From: an uncultured Acidimicrobiia bacterium
GTDB taxonomy: Bacteria > Actinomycetota > Acidimicrobiia > Acidimicrobiales > CAIXPF01
NCBI GenBank assembly: GCA_903921205.1
Contig: CAIXPF010000186.1
Coordinates: 1-44,014 of the forward strand
Length of the DNA: 44,014 nucleotides
Direction of reading: 5' to 3'
In this document: one piece after another, positions 1 through 8,806 of the stretch
How positions within the stretch are numbered: position 1 is the first letter of the stretch
Layout: each line of letters starts with the position of its first letter
Program-made: the position numbers and the translations under genes
The notes under the pieces: model-generated
The model's input: only the letters and a program-made list of their open reading frames with translations
What the model was told of the DNA's origin: nothing
Database searches by the model: none

Positions 1-123
1 GCCACCGGCCAGTACCTCTGATCCCACCCGAGTTCCCGCTCCGGCCGCTGCACCGGCCCCCACATCGTGGTCGGTGCGGCGGCCGCTGCCGTTTTCCTCA
101 TAGGCGGCCGGGCGGGCCCCGCC
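1..123. other. Window edge, no gene recognised
   Basis: GC-rich sequence downstream of the SDR gene. No start codon with a ribosome-binding site and no protein similarity is visible. It may hold the 3' flank of a gene lying outside the window. Confidence 0.4.
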
Positions 124-894
124 TCAGCTGGTCGGCCGGGCGCTGGCGCCGATCCTGCCCATCCCGCCGTCGACGCCGAGGGTCTCGCCGGTCACGTAGC
201 GCGAGAGGTCGGAGGCGAAGAACAGGATCGCATCGGCCACGTCCTCGGCCGATCCCCAGCGCTTGAGTGCGATCTGCTCGGCCAGGTCCTCGATGAGGCC
301 GGGCACGGTACGCCGGCTCTCCTCCCAGATCGCCGTGGTGATGATGCCCGGGGCGACGGAATTGACCCGGATACCCGACGGACCCCAGTCCGCTGCGAGG
401 GCCCGGGTCATGCCATCGACCGCACCCTTGGTGCCGGCGTAGGCCACCCGGCCCAACGGGCCGCGGATCGCCGCCACGGAGGACACGTTGATCACCGAAC
501 CGCCGCCCCGGGCCGCCATCGAAGGGCCCAGACCCACGGTCAGCATGACCAGGGCGCGCACGTTGATGGCGAACACCGCATCGACGTCGGCCTCGGTGAG
601 CTCCTCGGGCGTGCGGCGCATGGGGATGCCGGCGTTGTTGACCACGATGTCCACCCCACCGGCGACGGCGAGCACGCGTTCGGCGAGCTCCGAGCCGCTG
701 CCCGGCTGGGAAAGATCCGCAGGCACCACCAGCGCTGGCCGGCTCAGCTCCGCAGACACCCGGTCGAGATCCTCGACGGTGCGACCGCTCAGCACCAGCT
801 GGGCACCGGCACGATCGAGCGCCTTCGCGGTCGCCTCACCGATACCGCGGCTGGCCCCGGTCACCAGCGCGATCTTGCCTGACAGGTCGATCAT
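124..894 (-). CDS. SDR family NAD(P)-dependent oxidoreductase
   Basis: Classical short-chain dehydrogenase of 256 aa, the usual length for the family. The Rossmann dinucleotide-binding motif TGASRGIG is at residues 12-19, NNAG at 86-89, the catalytic Ser at 138-139 and the YxxxK pair at Tyr152/Lys156. The C-terminal glycine-rich end (VDGGMG) is typical of FabG-like enzymes. These enzymes reduce carbonyls or oxidise alcohols in the cytoplasm; the substrate cannot be read from sequence. The Asp-poor region after beta-2 (SGRT) suggests NADP(H) rather than NAD(H), which is inference. It lies 35 bp downstream of lpd on the same strand and could be co-transcribed with the 2-oxoacid dehydrogenase operon, perhaps acting on acyl-CoA or hydroxyacyl intermediates. 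Confidence 0.9.
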   Translation of the reverse strand: MIDLSGKIALVTGASRGIGEATAKALDRAGAQLVLSGRTVEDLDRVSAELSRPALVVPADLSQPGSGSELAERVLAVAGGVDIVVNNAGIPMRRTPEELTEADVDAVFAINVRALVMLTVGLGPSMAARGGGSVINVSSVAAIRGPLGRVAYAGTKGAVDGMTRALAADWGPSGIRVNSVAPGIITTAIWEESRRTVPGLIEDLAEQIALKRWGSAEDVADAILFFASDLSRYVTGETLGVDGGMGRIGASARPTS

Positions 895-929
895 GGGCCC
901 GAACCTAGTGGCCGGCTCCGCGCCGGTGC

Positions 930-2327
930 TCAGCGCCCGGGGCGGCGGCGGTGCACGTGCAGGGCCCGACCGATCGCGCCCCAGCCGGCCTCGGGCAGCG
1001 ACTCGGACACCGTGGGATGGGGGTGGATCACCGCGGTGAGCTCCTCGACGGTGGCGGCCATCTCGATGGCCAGCGCCGCCTCACCGGCGAGCTCGGAGAC
1101 GTGCGGCCCGACGAGGTGGACGCCGATCACCGTCCCGGCATCGTCGACCACCATCTCGCAATGTCCCCCGGCGTCGCCGTCGAGACGCGCCCGTGCATTC
1201 GCGGCCAGCGGGAAGCGGAAGCTGCGCGACGCCACACCGGCGTCCTCGGCCTGCTGTCGGGTCAACCCGACCGTGGCGATCTCCGGATCGCTGAACACCA
1301 CCGCCGGGATGACCACAGGGTCAAAGGCCGCCGGCTCGCCGCACAGGGCCGCGACCGCGACCTCGGCCTCGGCCGTCGCCTTGTGAGCCAGGCCCGGCCC
1401 GTCGGTCAGGTCGCCGATGGCGAACAGGTGCCGCGCCAGCCGCCGGTCCGGCCCGACATCCAGCCGTCCGTCGGGGCGCGGGCGCACCCCGGCATGATCG
1501 AGCCCGAGCCCATCGCTGTTCGGAACGCGACCCACGGCCACCACGATCCGTTCGGCCTCGAGCACCGAACCGTCGTCGAGCTGCAACCCGTCGTCGAGTA
1601 CCGTGTCGGCAGACCGACCGGTACGGACCGCGACACCGAGCTGGGCGAGCCGTCTCGCCACCACCGAGGCCAATGCCGCATCGAGCTCGGGCAGGATGCG
1701 CCCCGCCCGTTCGACGATCGTCACCCGTACCCCGAGCTTGGCCAGCGCCGTGCCGAGTTCCACGCCGATGTAGCCACCGCCGATCACCGTCACCGACCGG
1801 GGCCGCTCCTGCAGGAACAGCGCCCCGGTTGAATCGACGACCCGTGCCCCGTCCACCGCCACGGCGGTGAGCTCCAGCGGACGCGAGCCGGCGGCCAGAA
1901 TGCAGTCGTCGAACTCCAGGTGGCGCAGCCCGTGCGCGTCCTCGACCGCCACCCGGGTCGGGCTGACGAAACGTGCCGTACCGGACAGAACGTTCACCCG
2001 GGCGGCCGACAGCAACTGGTTCACCCCGGCGGTCAACTCGGCCACGCTGCGCCGCAGATACGCCTGTAACGCCATCCAGTCGAGTTGCGGCTCGGCCAGC
2101 ACGCCGTACGCTGCGCCGTTGTCGGCCTGGTGGAACCGATCGGCTGCCGCGATGAGGGCCTTGGACGGGATGCAACCCACGTTGAGACACGTGCCGCCCA
2201 CTGCGTCACGCTCGACCAACGTCACTGCCTTACCCGCCGCTGCCGCCCGCAGCGCAGCGACGTATCCGCCGGGGCCCGCGCCGATGACGAGCACGCCGGT
2301 CGACTCCGGGATCTCTCCCACGACCAT
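930..2327 (-). CDS. lpd: Dihydrolipoyl dehydrogenase (E3 subunit)
   Basis: Flavoprotein disulfide reductase of 465 aa that reoxidises the lipoyl group of E2 with NAD+. Visible features are the FAD-binding GAGPGG at residues 16-21, the redox-active disulfide in GGTCLNVGCIPSK (Cys47 and Cys52), an NAD-binding GGGYIGVE segment in the middle, the second FAD motif ending in AIGD, and the C-terminal HPHPTVSES that carries the catalytic His of the partner subunit. It starts 3 bp after the E2 stop codon, so it is the last gene of the E1-alpha/E1-beta/E2/E3 operon. Within the disulfide reductase family the dimer-interface signature favours Lpd over glutathione or mycothione reductase; a separate mycothione reductase occurs at 13045-14424. 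Confidence 0.95.
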   Translation of the reverse strand: MVVGEIPESTGVLVIGAGPGGYVAALRAAAAGKAVTLVERDAVGGTCLNVGCIPSKALIAAADRFHQADNGAAYGVLAEPQLDWMALQAYLRRSVAELTAGVNQLLSAARVNVLSGTARFVSPTRVAVEDAHGLRHLEFDDCILAAGSRPLELTAVAVDGARVVDSTGALFLQERPRSVTVIGGGYIGVELGTALAKLGVRVTIVERAGRILPELDAALASVVARRLAQLGVAVRTGRSADTVLDDGLQLDDGSVLEAERIVVAVGRVPNSDGLGLDHAGVRPRPDGRLDVGPDRRLARHLFAIGDLTDGPGLAHKATAEAEVAVAALCGEPAAFDPVVIPAVVFSDPEIATVGLTRQQAEDAGVASRSFRFPLAANARARLDGDAGGHCEMVVDDAGTVIGVHLVGPHVSELAGEAALAIEMAATVEELTAVIHPHPTVSESLPEAGWGAIGRALHVHRRRPGR

Positions 2328-2330
2328 CGA

Positions 2331-3701
2331 TCAGACCCCCAGCAGCAACGTCAGGGGATCGGCCACGACAGCCAGCACCGCTTCCTGGAACGCCACGGAC
2401 AGGTCACCGTCGATGATGCGGTGATCGGCGGAGAACACGACCGGCAGGGTCCTCCGGGCGACCACCGTACCGTCGAGTACGACCGGGCGTTCCCGCATGG
2501 CGCCGAAGCCCATGATCCCGGCCTGCCCGGGCAGGATGAGCGGTGTGGCGAAGCGCCCGCCGAGTGCGCCGTAGTTGGTGATGGTGAACGTTCCGCCCCG
2601 CAATGTGTCGGCCCCGATGGTGCGCGCACGGGCCGCAGTCGCAACGGCGCTCATCGCTGTCGCCAGGGCGACGAGGTCGAGCCGGTCCGCAGTGCGGATC
2701 ACCGGCACGATGAGCCCGTCCGGGGTGGCCACCGCGATACCGAGGTTCACCTCGTCGTACACGGTGACCGCAGTGCCATCCGCGCTCACCGCGGCGTTCA
2801 CCAGGGGAAAGCGCCGCAAGGTCCGAGCCACTGCGGCGGCCATAAGGACCAACGGCGTCAGCGTGGCTGCGGCTTCGTGGTCGCCCCGGTCAGCCAGCGT
2901 GCGCTGCAGCCGGCTGCGGGCATCGAGCAGGGCCGTGGCATCGACCTCGTCCATGCCGGTGATGTGGGGGATGGTGCTCCAGCTCTGGGTCATCGCCGCA
3001 GCAGTGAGGCGACGGATACCGCGCAGCGGGTGGGTGCCGCTGGGGTGCTGCCCGAGGAGCGGCGCGACCCGAGGAGCCGACGAGCCCACGGAGCCGGGCC
3101 CCACCGACGTCGGCGCAGGAACGGCTTGCGCCACCGGAGCGGGCTGACCCGTCTGGCCCGCTGAGTCGTACGACACCGACGCAGCCGACGACGTCGGTGC
3201 CGGTGCCGGTGACACGGCGGCATCGACGTCGCTGCGCAGGATCCGGCCTCCCGGGCCGCTGCCCTGGACGGCGCGGAGGTCGACCCCGAGGTGCACGGCG
3301 TGGCGACGGGTCGACGGCGACGCCTTCGGGCGCGGCCCATCAGCGACACCGCCGGCTGCGACCGCCGGAACGCCACGACCCGGCGACGCGGGTACGACCG
3401 GCCCGGCTTCCGCCCGTGCGGATCCGGCCGGAACGGCCGCGACCGTGGGCGAGCCGACCGTCCCCGCCGGGTCGATCTCGACCAGCACCGTACCGACCGG
3501 TACGACCGTACCCTCGGGTATGGCAACGAGCCGGACGGTCCCGGCAGCGGGGGAGGGCAACTCAACCTGTGCCTTGTCGGTGAGGATCTCCACCAGCGGC
3601 TGATCCCGGGCGACGACGTCACCAGGGCCGACGAGCCAGCGCACGATCTCGGCCTCGTGCAGGCCCTCGCCGACGTCGGGCAGTGCGAATCGGAGGGTCA
3701 C
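2331..3701 (-). CDS. bkdC: Dihydrolipoamide acyltransferase (E2) of 2-oxoacid dehydrogenase complex
   Basis: E2 core of 456 aa. An N-terminal biotinyl/lipoyl domain (residues 2-76) has the lipoylation site in LTDKAQVE (Lys43). An Ala/Pro/Ser-rich linker follows, then a peripheral subunit-binding domain around PSTRRHAVHLGVDL, a second linker, and the CoA acyltransferase domain with the catalytic SADHRIIDGD near the C-terminus. The start is a GTG overlapping the E1-beta stop as GTGA, preceded by a GGAGG ribosome-binding site; a longer frame extends upstream but is antisense-like and lacks E2 similarity. One lipoyl domain is present. Gene order and E1 type suggest branched-chain oxoacids, but pyruvate cannot be excluded; the symbol follows mycobacterial usage. 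Confidence 0.92.
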   Translation of the reverse strand: MTLRFALPDVGEGLHEAEIVRWLVGPGDVVARDQPLVEILTDKAQVELPSPAAGTVRLVAIPEGTVVPVGTVLVEIDPAGTVGSPTVAAVPAGSARAEAGPVVPASPGRGVPAVAAGGVADGPRPKASPSTRRHAVHLGVDLRAVQGSGPGGRILRSDVDAAVSPAPAPTSSAASVSYDSAGQTGQPAPVAQAVPAPTSVGPGSVGSSAPRVAPLLGQHPSGTHPLRGIRRLTAAAMTQSWSTIPHITGMDEVDATALLDARSRLQRTLADRGDHEAAATLTPLVLMAAAVARTLRRFPLVNAAVSADGTAVTVYDEVNLGIAVATPDGLIVPVIRTADRLDLVALATAMSAVATAARARTIGADTLRGGTFTITNYGALGGRFATPLILPGQAGIMGFGAMRERPVVLDGTVVARRTLPVVFSADHRIIDGDLSVAFQEAVLAVVADPLTLLLGV

Positions 3702-4684
3702 GGTGCCACCTCCAGCACCCGGCGGCACCCGGCCACGACCCGCCCGACCGAGGGCACGTAGCGATCCTCGAGCTGGGCCATCGGGAACGGTACGTCGTAG
3801 CCCGAAACCCGCTGCGGCGGTGCCTCGAGATCGTAGAAGCAGTGCTCGACGATGGTGGCGACCACCTCGCCACCGAACCCTGCGGTCTGCGGTGCCTCCT
3901 CGGCGACCACCACCCGCCCGCACCGGCTCACGATCGAGGCCAGGCTGTCGATGTCGAGCGGAACCAGGCTGCGCAGGTCGAGCACCGCGACCGAGATGCC
4001 GTCCTCGGCGAGTTCCTCGGCGGCCCGGCGGGCGACCTCGACCTGGTAGGACCAGGCCACGATCACCACGTCGTCGCCGTCGCGGACCACCTCGGCTCGT
4101 CCCAGCGGTTCGACGAACTCGGTGTCGTCGGGCAGGTCGTCACGCAGCGAGCGGTAGCCGCGCAGGGGCTCGAGGAACAGCACCGGATCGGGATCCCGGA
4201 TCGCCGCCGCCAGAAGCCCGGCGGCGTTACGCGCCCCTGACGGCATGACCACCTTGAGACCGGGGATGTTCGCCAGCTGTCCCTCGATGGCCTCGGAATG
4301 CAGCTCCGGGGTGCGGACCCCGCCGCCGAAAGGGGCCCGAATGGTGATCGGGGCATCGAAGCGGCCGTTCGAGCGATAACGAAGCCGCGCGATCTGCCCG
4401 GCAAGCTGATGGAAACCCTGGTACGAGAAGCCGAGGAACTGGATCTCGGGAACCGGCACCATCCCGGCTGCCGCCAGACCGACCGCAGTGCCCAGGATGA
4501 GGGCCTCGGCCAGCGGCGTGTCGACCACCCGGTCCCGGCCGAAGCGGTCGATCAAACCGTCGGTGGCCCGGAACACCCCACCGTTGAGACCGACGTCCTC
4601 ACCGAAGACGATCACCCGGTCGTCCCGGGCCATCTCCCGGGCCAGGGTCAGGTTGATGGCCTCGACCATCGTGCGCATGGTCAT
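3698..4684 (-). CDS. bkdB: 2-oxoacid dehydrogenase E1 component, beta subunit
   Basis: Transketolase-like E1-beta of 328 aa. It forms the thiamine-diphosphate active site with E1-alpha and decarboxylates the 2-oxoacid. The N-terminus (VEAINLTLAREMARDD), GEDVGLNGGVFRAT, TPLAEALILGTAVGLA and the PIQ/PEIQF-type segment are standard for the family, as is the C-terminal transketolase_C region starting near VVIVAWSYQV. The ATG overlaps the E1-alpha stop codon as ATGA, which fixes the start and implies translational coupling; the open frame extends further upstream without similarity. Its stop overlaps the GTG of E2. Substrate preference is inferred only. Confidence 0.94.
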   Translation of the reverse strand: MTMRTMVEAINLTLAREMARDDRVIVFGEDVGLNGGVFRATDGLIDRFGRDRVVDTPLAEALILGTAVGLAAAGMVPVPEIQFLGFSYQGFHQLAGQIARLRYRSNGRFDAPITIRAPFGGGVRTPELHSEAIEGQLANIPGLKVVMPSGARNAAGLLAAAIRDPDPVLFLEPLRGYRSLRDDLPDDTEFVEPLGRAEVVRDGDDVVIVAWSYQVEVARRAAEELAEDGISVAVLDLRSLVPLDIDSLASIVSRCGRVVVAEEAPQTAGFGGEVVATIVEHCFYDLEAPPQRVSGYDVPFPMAQLEDRYVPSVGRVVAGCRRVLEVAP

Positions 4685-5703
4685 GACCGGCCCTCGGCTT
4701 CCAGTTCGAGCAGCAGCGCTCGCTGCTGGGTCATACGCGGCGTGGGCTGGGCGAACACGTGGTCGAAGAAGGCGTCCGGGGCCAGCGGCCGGGCCAGCGC
4801 CTGATCGACGGCGTCGTCGATGACGGCGTTGGCAGCTGCCTCGGCCTCGGCCTGCAGTTCGTCGTCCCACAGCCCGACGCTGTGCAACTGAGCGGCGAAT
4901 CCCGGTACCGGGTCGGCAGCGCGGGCTGCGGCGAGCTGTTCGACGGGGATGTACCGCGTCGGATCGTCCGCCGTGGTGTGATGGCCGAGCCGGTGGGTGA
5001 CCGCCTCGACCAGGGTCGGCCCTTCGCCTGCAACAGCCCGCGCCCGGGCCGCGGTCACCACCTCCCACACTGCGATGGGGTCGCGCCCGTCGACACGCAC
5101 GCCGGGCATGCCGAACGCCGCGGCCTTGTCGGCAAAGGTGGCCGCGGCGGTCTGCATCGAGGTCGGCGTGGAGATGGCCCAACCGTTGTTGACCAGCATG
5201 AACACCACCGGCGCCTTGATGACGGCGGCGAAGTTCGCGGCCTCGTAGAAGTCGCCCTCCGAGCTCGCCCCGTCACCGAAGAACGCCACCGCCACACCGG
5301 GCAAGCCCTGGCGCATCAGCCCCCAGGCCATGCCGACCGCATGGGGGACCTGTGCGGCGAGGGAGATCTGGCAGGGGAACACGTTCAGCCCGGCCGGGTA
5401 GTTGCTTCCCTCGGGATGACCGGCGAGGTAGAGGGCGTGGCGCCGGATCACCTCGTCGCCGTAGCGGCCGAGCGCGTACTGCTCGCGGTACTGGGGGAAG
5501 ATCCAGTCGTGCTCGGGCTGCAGGGCATAGGTGGTGCCCACCACCACGGCCTCGTTGCCGTCGACCGGGGCCATGGTGCCCAGACGACCCTGCCGCTGCA
5601 GGTTGAAGCACCGGGTCGAGTAGATGCGCGCCGCGATCATGGTGCGGAGCATCCCCCGCAGATCGTCGTCGCTCGGGCCGCGCTGGTCGGCTGCGCTCGT
5701 CAT
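4681..5703 (-). CDS. bkdA: 2-oxoacid dehydrogenase E1 component, alpha subunit
   Basis: E1-alpha of 340 aa. The thiamine-diphosphate binding motif runs from GDG at residues 143-145 to NN at 172-173 (GDGASSEGDFYEAANFAA, then VNN), inside a typical E1-alpha fold with FPQYREQ and GLNVFPCQISLAAQVPHA. It is first in the four-gene operon E1-alpha, E1-beta, E2, E3. The chosen ATG (MTSAADQRG) matches where similarity to the family begins; an in-frame extension to 5787 is possible. The separate alpha and beta subunits and the presence of the branched-chain-like QRQGRLG region favour a branched-chain 2-oxoacid dehydrogenase feeding Val/Leu/Ile carbon into acyl-CoAs, consistent with nearby acyl-CoA dehydrogenases, but a pyruvate dehydrogenase role is not ruled out. 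Confidence 0.92.
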   Translation of the reverse strand: MTSAADQRGPSDDDLRGMLRTMIAARIYSTRCFNLQRQGRLGTMAPVDGNEAVVVGTTYALQPEHDWIFPQYREQYALGRYGDEVIRRHALYLAGHPEGSNYPAGLNVFPCQISLAAQVPHAVGMAWGLMRQGLPGVAVAFFGDGASSEGDFYEAANFAAVIKAPVVFMLVNNGWAISTPTSMQTAAATFADKAAAFGMPGVRVDGRDPIAVWEVVTAARARAVAGEGPTLVEAVTHRLGHHTTADDPTRYIPVEQLAAARAADPVPGFAAQLHSVGLWDDELQAEAEAAANAVIDDAVDQALARPLAPDAFFDHVFAQPTPRMTQQRALLLELEAEGRS

Positions 5704-5800
5704 GACGCCAGCTTGGCACCAACCGAACGGCCAAGGCGATGCCCGCCGCCTCGCCCCGGGCGCCTGCGGCCGGGCCGACGACGCCACCGCCCGACGGGGC

Positions 5801-6568
5801 TCAGCGACCGCGGTTCAGCCGCCGCACCACCCGCGGTGAGCTGCCGAGCGCCTGGACCAGCTCGCGGGGCAGCTCGTAGGCCAGCGTCTCGTACATGCGG
5901 TCGACCATCTCGGCATGGCGCAGCCGGTCGTCCCATCCCAGGCCGGTGGATCCGGCGACGAGCTGCTCGCCGTAGACGTGCAGGCCGATCAACGACGCGG
6001 CGTTGGCCAGGTCCAGCGGCGCAGCCCCGCAGGCGCGGGCCGAACGGATGCGCTCGCCCACGTCGAGCACGAGCTGCCCACAGATCAGCGGGACGAGCGC
6101 CTCCCAGGCGTCGCGGGCGGTGCCGGGGTGCCGCAGCAGCATGGCCTGCGCTGCGCTGCGCCCCGCGTACCCGGCCAGAAAGCGGATACGCATCGCCATC
6201 GCCGCCAGCCAGGCATCCTTGCGGGTCACGACGAAGCGGACCGCCTCCGGTTGCTCGGGCCGCAGCACCGCGGCCGGACCGCGGGCCGATCGGGCTCGGG
6301 CCGCGGCCTCGGCCTCCTGCAACCGGCGCCGACGCTCGAGGTCGTAGCGCTCCCGGCGGAGCGGGTCCGAAAGCACCTCCCACGCCTCGTTCACGGCGGC
6401 CATGGCCAGCTGCGTATCGGGACCGTCGGCCTGCTGGAGATCGGGGTGCAACCGACGGGCCAGGGAGCGATACGCCGAGCGGAGTGCATCGAGGTCGGCG
6501 TCGGGCTCCACCCCGAGGCGGGCGTAGAGTCCCGGCTCGGCCTCGACGTGCCCGGTGTCGGCGCTCAC
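5801..6568 (-). CDS. J-domain (DnaJ-like) protein
   Basis: Protein of 255 aa with an N-terminal J domain (residues about 12-80) containing the HPD motif at 41-43 and the helix IV segment AWEVLSDPLRRERYDLERRR. J domains stimulate Hsp70 ATPase activity. The glycine/phenylalanine region and zinc-finger of true DnaJ are absent; the remaining 170 residues are helical and Ala/Arg-rich with no domain I recognise. The GTG start at 6568 is where similarity begins; the frame continues upstream into rsgA antisense-like sequence. It lies 49 bp downstream of rsgA on the same strand. The specific client or Hsp70 partner is unknown. Confidence 0.85.
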   Translation of the reverse strand: MSADTGHVEAEPGLYARLGVEPDADLDALRSAYRSLARRLHPDLQQADGPDTQLAMAAVNEAWEVLSDPLRRERYDLERRRRLQEAEAAARARSARGPAAVLRPEQPEAVRFVVTRKDAWLAAMAMRIRFLAGYAGRSAAQAMLLRHPGTARDAWEALVPLICGQLVLDVGERIRSARACGAAPLDLANAASLIGLHVYGEQLVAGSTGLGWDDRLRHAEMVDRMYETLAYELPRELVQALGSSPRVVRRLNRGR

Positions 6569-6617
6569 GGCGCCGAGGTTAGGGCCTGCGTCCGGCCCTC
6601 GCAGCCACCAGGATGGC

Positions 6618-7811
6618 TCAGCCCTCGTCTGTGCCGCTCTCCGACCCCGGCTCGAGCGCCGATGCATCCTCGATCTCGTCCTCGGTCTCGAACGCGGCGT
6701 CGGCGTACCGGGTGGTGTCGGCCTGGGCCTCGTCGTCATCGACGCCGGCGCGGCGACGGTTCCGGCGCAGGGGAGGGCGACGGCCCTCGCCCCGCTGTCG
6801 CCGCCCGGCCTCTTTCTTGGCCTCGACGGTGTCCATCTCGGCCCGCAGCACCCGGTAGGCGTCGAGCCGCGCCGCCGGCACCGATCCGGACGCCACCGCG
6901 CCGCGTACGGCGCAGCCGGGTTCGTCGAGGTGGCGGCAGTCGCGGAACCGGCAATCGGCGGCCAGGGCGGCGACGTCGGGAAAGGCCTCGTCGACACCTT
7001 CGGCACCGTCCCACAAGCCGAGCGCTCGCAGCCCGGGCGTGTCGATCAGCGCTCCACCGCTCGGCAGCAGGAACAGGCGCCGGGCGGTCGTGGTGTGCCG
7101 GCCACGACGGTCACGGCCCCGTACCGCGCCGACCAGGGCGGCATCGCCACCGACGAGTGCGTTGACCAACGACGACTTGCCGGCGCCGGACTCGCCGAGC
7201 AGGGCCGCGGTCGCACCGGGACCGAGGTACCGGCCCAATTCGTCGAGCCCGGCGCCGCTGCGGCTCGAGATCACGCACACTGCCGTACCCGGGCCGACGG
7301 CCTCGACCACCTCCCGTGCGACCCGCGTGCGCTCCTCGCCGTCGGGCAGGTCGGCCTTGGTCAGCACCACGACCGGATCGGCCCCGCCCTCGTGCACCAG
7401 GACCAGTACCCGTTCGACCCGACGGGGCCGCAGCTCACGGTCGAGGCCGAACACGCAGAACACCGTGTCGACGTTGGCCGCGACCACCTGGGCGCTCATG
7501 CGGTCGGCAGGGTCACGGCGCACGATCACCCCGTGACGCGGGGCAATGGCCACGATGGCCGGCGTCGAACCGTCGAGCGTCACACCCACCACATCTCCCA
7601 CCGCCGGCGGGCTGCCGAACTGCGCGACCCGGAAGGCGGTGGTGGAGCGATCGGTGAGTTCCTCGCTGCCGTCGGCGTAGCGCACGGTGTCGAACCCGCG
7701 GGACACGACCACGACCCGGGCCACCCGCCGCCCTGCCGACCACTGCTCGGCGCAGAACTGCTCGTAGCCGGGCCACGCGGCCCGCTCGGCGCCATCGGGG
7801 GACGGGATCAT
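6618..7811 (-). CDS. rsgA: Ribosome small-subunit assembly GTPase RsgA
   Basis: Circularly permuted GTPase of 397 aa. The motif order G4-G1-G3 is visible: TKAD at residues 151-154, the P-loop GESGAGKS at 206-213 and DTPG at 257-260. The zinc-binding C-terminal module follows with Cys287, Cys292, His294 and Cys300. An N-terminal OB-like domain (about 35-105) precedes the GTPase. RsgA acts late in 30S subunit maturation. The C-terminal 60 residues are a basic stretch followed by a very acidic tail (GVDDDEAQ onward), longer than in most homologues and probably disordered. The following J-domain gene may be co-transcribed. Confidence 0.95.
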   Translation of the reverse strand: MIPSPDGAERAAWPGYEQFCAEQWSAGRRVARVVVVSRGFDTVRYADGSEELTDRSTTAFRVAQFGSPPAVGDVVGVTLDGSTPAIVAIAPRHGVIVRRDPADRMSAQVVAANVDTVFCVFGLDRELRPRRVERVLVLVHEGGADPVVVLTKADLPDGEERTRVAREVVEAVGPGTAVCVISSRSGAGLDELGRYLGPGATAALLGESGAGKSSLVNALVGGDAALVGAVRGRDRRGRHTTTARRLFLLPSGGALIDTPGLRALGLWDGAEGVDEAFPDVAALAADCRFRDCRHLDEPGCAVRGAVASGSVPAARLDAYRVLRAEMDTVEAKKEAGRRQRGEGRRPPLRRNRRRAGVDDDEAQADTTRYADAAFETEDEIEDASALEPGSESGTDEG

Positions 7812-8031
7812 CGGGCTTGGTGGGTCACGGGGCTCTCGGAGTGGTCATGGTTCGCCCGGAGCGTGCGAGCCGGGGGCCACGGTAGCGCCGGCGAACGGAA
7901 CGACCGTGGCGCCGGGCACACGGGCGGACCGGTGGACCGGCAGCCGGTCTCCCCGTGGCGCCGACCGAGCCCGCCGCTCCACAACGACACGGAGCGCGGT
8001 TCGCCTGGACCGTGAACGAGTGGGCAGGCGC

Positions 8032-8643
8032 GTGGACCGAGTCGACGACGAGCGCGGGCATCTCCACCCGCTCGGCCTCGCCCAGGAGTTGCACCGTGGC
8101 GTGAGCCACGCCGGCAACGTCGTCATCAGCTTCCCGATCACCTCGACCCCGGCCGGCCCGGCGAGTTGCTGGTTGGGCCTGGTCACCGGGGGACCGATGG
8201 CCATCACCCTGGGCTGGGCGATCGTGGGGTTCTTCGCCCTACTGGTCGGTATGGGCATGGGGGAGGTCCGCTCGGCGTATTCCACCGCCGGTGGCCGGTA
8301 GGAATGGTCACCGAAGCCGGCGAGGCGCAAGCAGGCCCGATGGGCGCGGTTCACCGGCTCGTTCGACCTGGTCGACCAGTTCGGGTTCATCGCCGGCGTC
8401 GACAACGGTCCGGCCGTCTTCGTCGGCTACTTCATCCGGCTCCTCGACACCGGGTTCTCGCTCACGGTCGGCTACGTCCTCGTCCTCGTCCTCGTCCTCG
8501 TCCTGTCGGTGGCGCACGGCCTGCTCGACACCTCCCGTATGGACCACGTGAAGATCCTCAGCGACATCAGCGTGTGGTGGCACGTCACTGGTGTGACCGT
8601 CATCGCCGTGGTGCTGTTCGGTGTGCCGCCGAACAGCCGGGGC
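8032..8643 (+). pseudogene. Amino-acid permease (APC superfamily) remnant
   Basis: One reading frame carries the N-terminal third of an amino-acid/GABA-type permease. Recognisable segments are LGLAQELHRGVSHAGNVVIS, VTGGPMAITLGWAIVGFFAL, GMGEVRSAYSTAGG, and after the break ARFTGSFDLVDQFGFIAG and ILSDISVWWHVTGVTVIAVV. The frame is interrupted by an in-frame TAG at 8299-8301, exactly where intact homologues have the conserved GGLYYW tyrosines. Similarity stops near 8643 and the remaining two-thirds of the permease are missing. The ancestral start may be the GTG at 8020 or 8032. I see this as a decayed gene, not a sequencing error, because both the stop and the 3' deletion are needed to explain it. 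Confidence 0.82.
8476..8505 (+). repeat. GTCCTC hexanucleotide tandem repeat
   Basis: Four perfect copies of GTCCTC followed by GTCCTG, inside the permease remnant. In the old reading frame it encodes alternating Val-Leu in a predicted membrane helix, so an expansion would have stayed in frame. Confidence 0.85.
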
Positions 8644-8772
8644 TGCAGCGGCGCCTTCGACCGAGCCCCACCGGGCGTGCCCGACCGGACCGGGGCAGCG
8701 TCGATGAGCGTCTGCCTGTTCGCCCTCGGATGGCGGTACGTGGTGGTCCCGCCACGGTCCATGGCCGACGCG

Positions 8773-8778
8773 TAAGCT
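8773..8778 (+). promoter_or_regulatory. Putative -10 element (TAAGCT)
   Basis: A TANNNT hexamer 28 nt before the ATG at 8807. A clear ribosome-binding site (GAGGGAG) lies between them. No convincing -35 is visible, as is common in high-GC actinobacteria. Confidence 0.4.
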
Positions 8779-8806
8779 TGAGCGGCACCACAGAGAGGGA
8801 GCGTGC

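Noticed and set aside
4759-6582. Plus-strand open frame of 607 codons opposite E1-alpha and the J-domain gene
   Set aside because: Antisense frame of two well-supported genes; low-complexity Arg/Pro translation.
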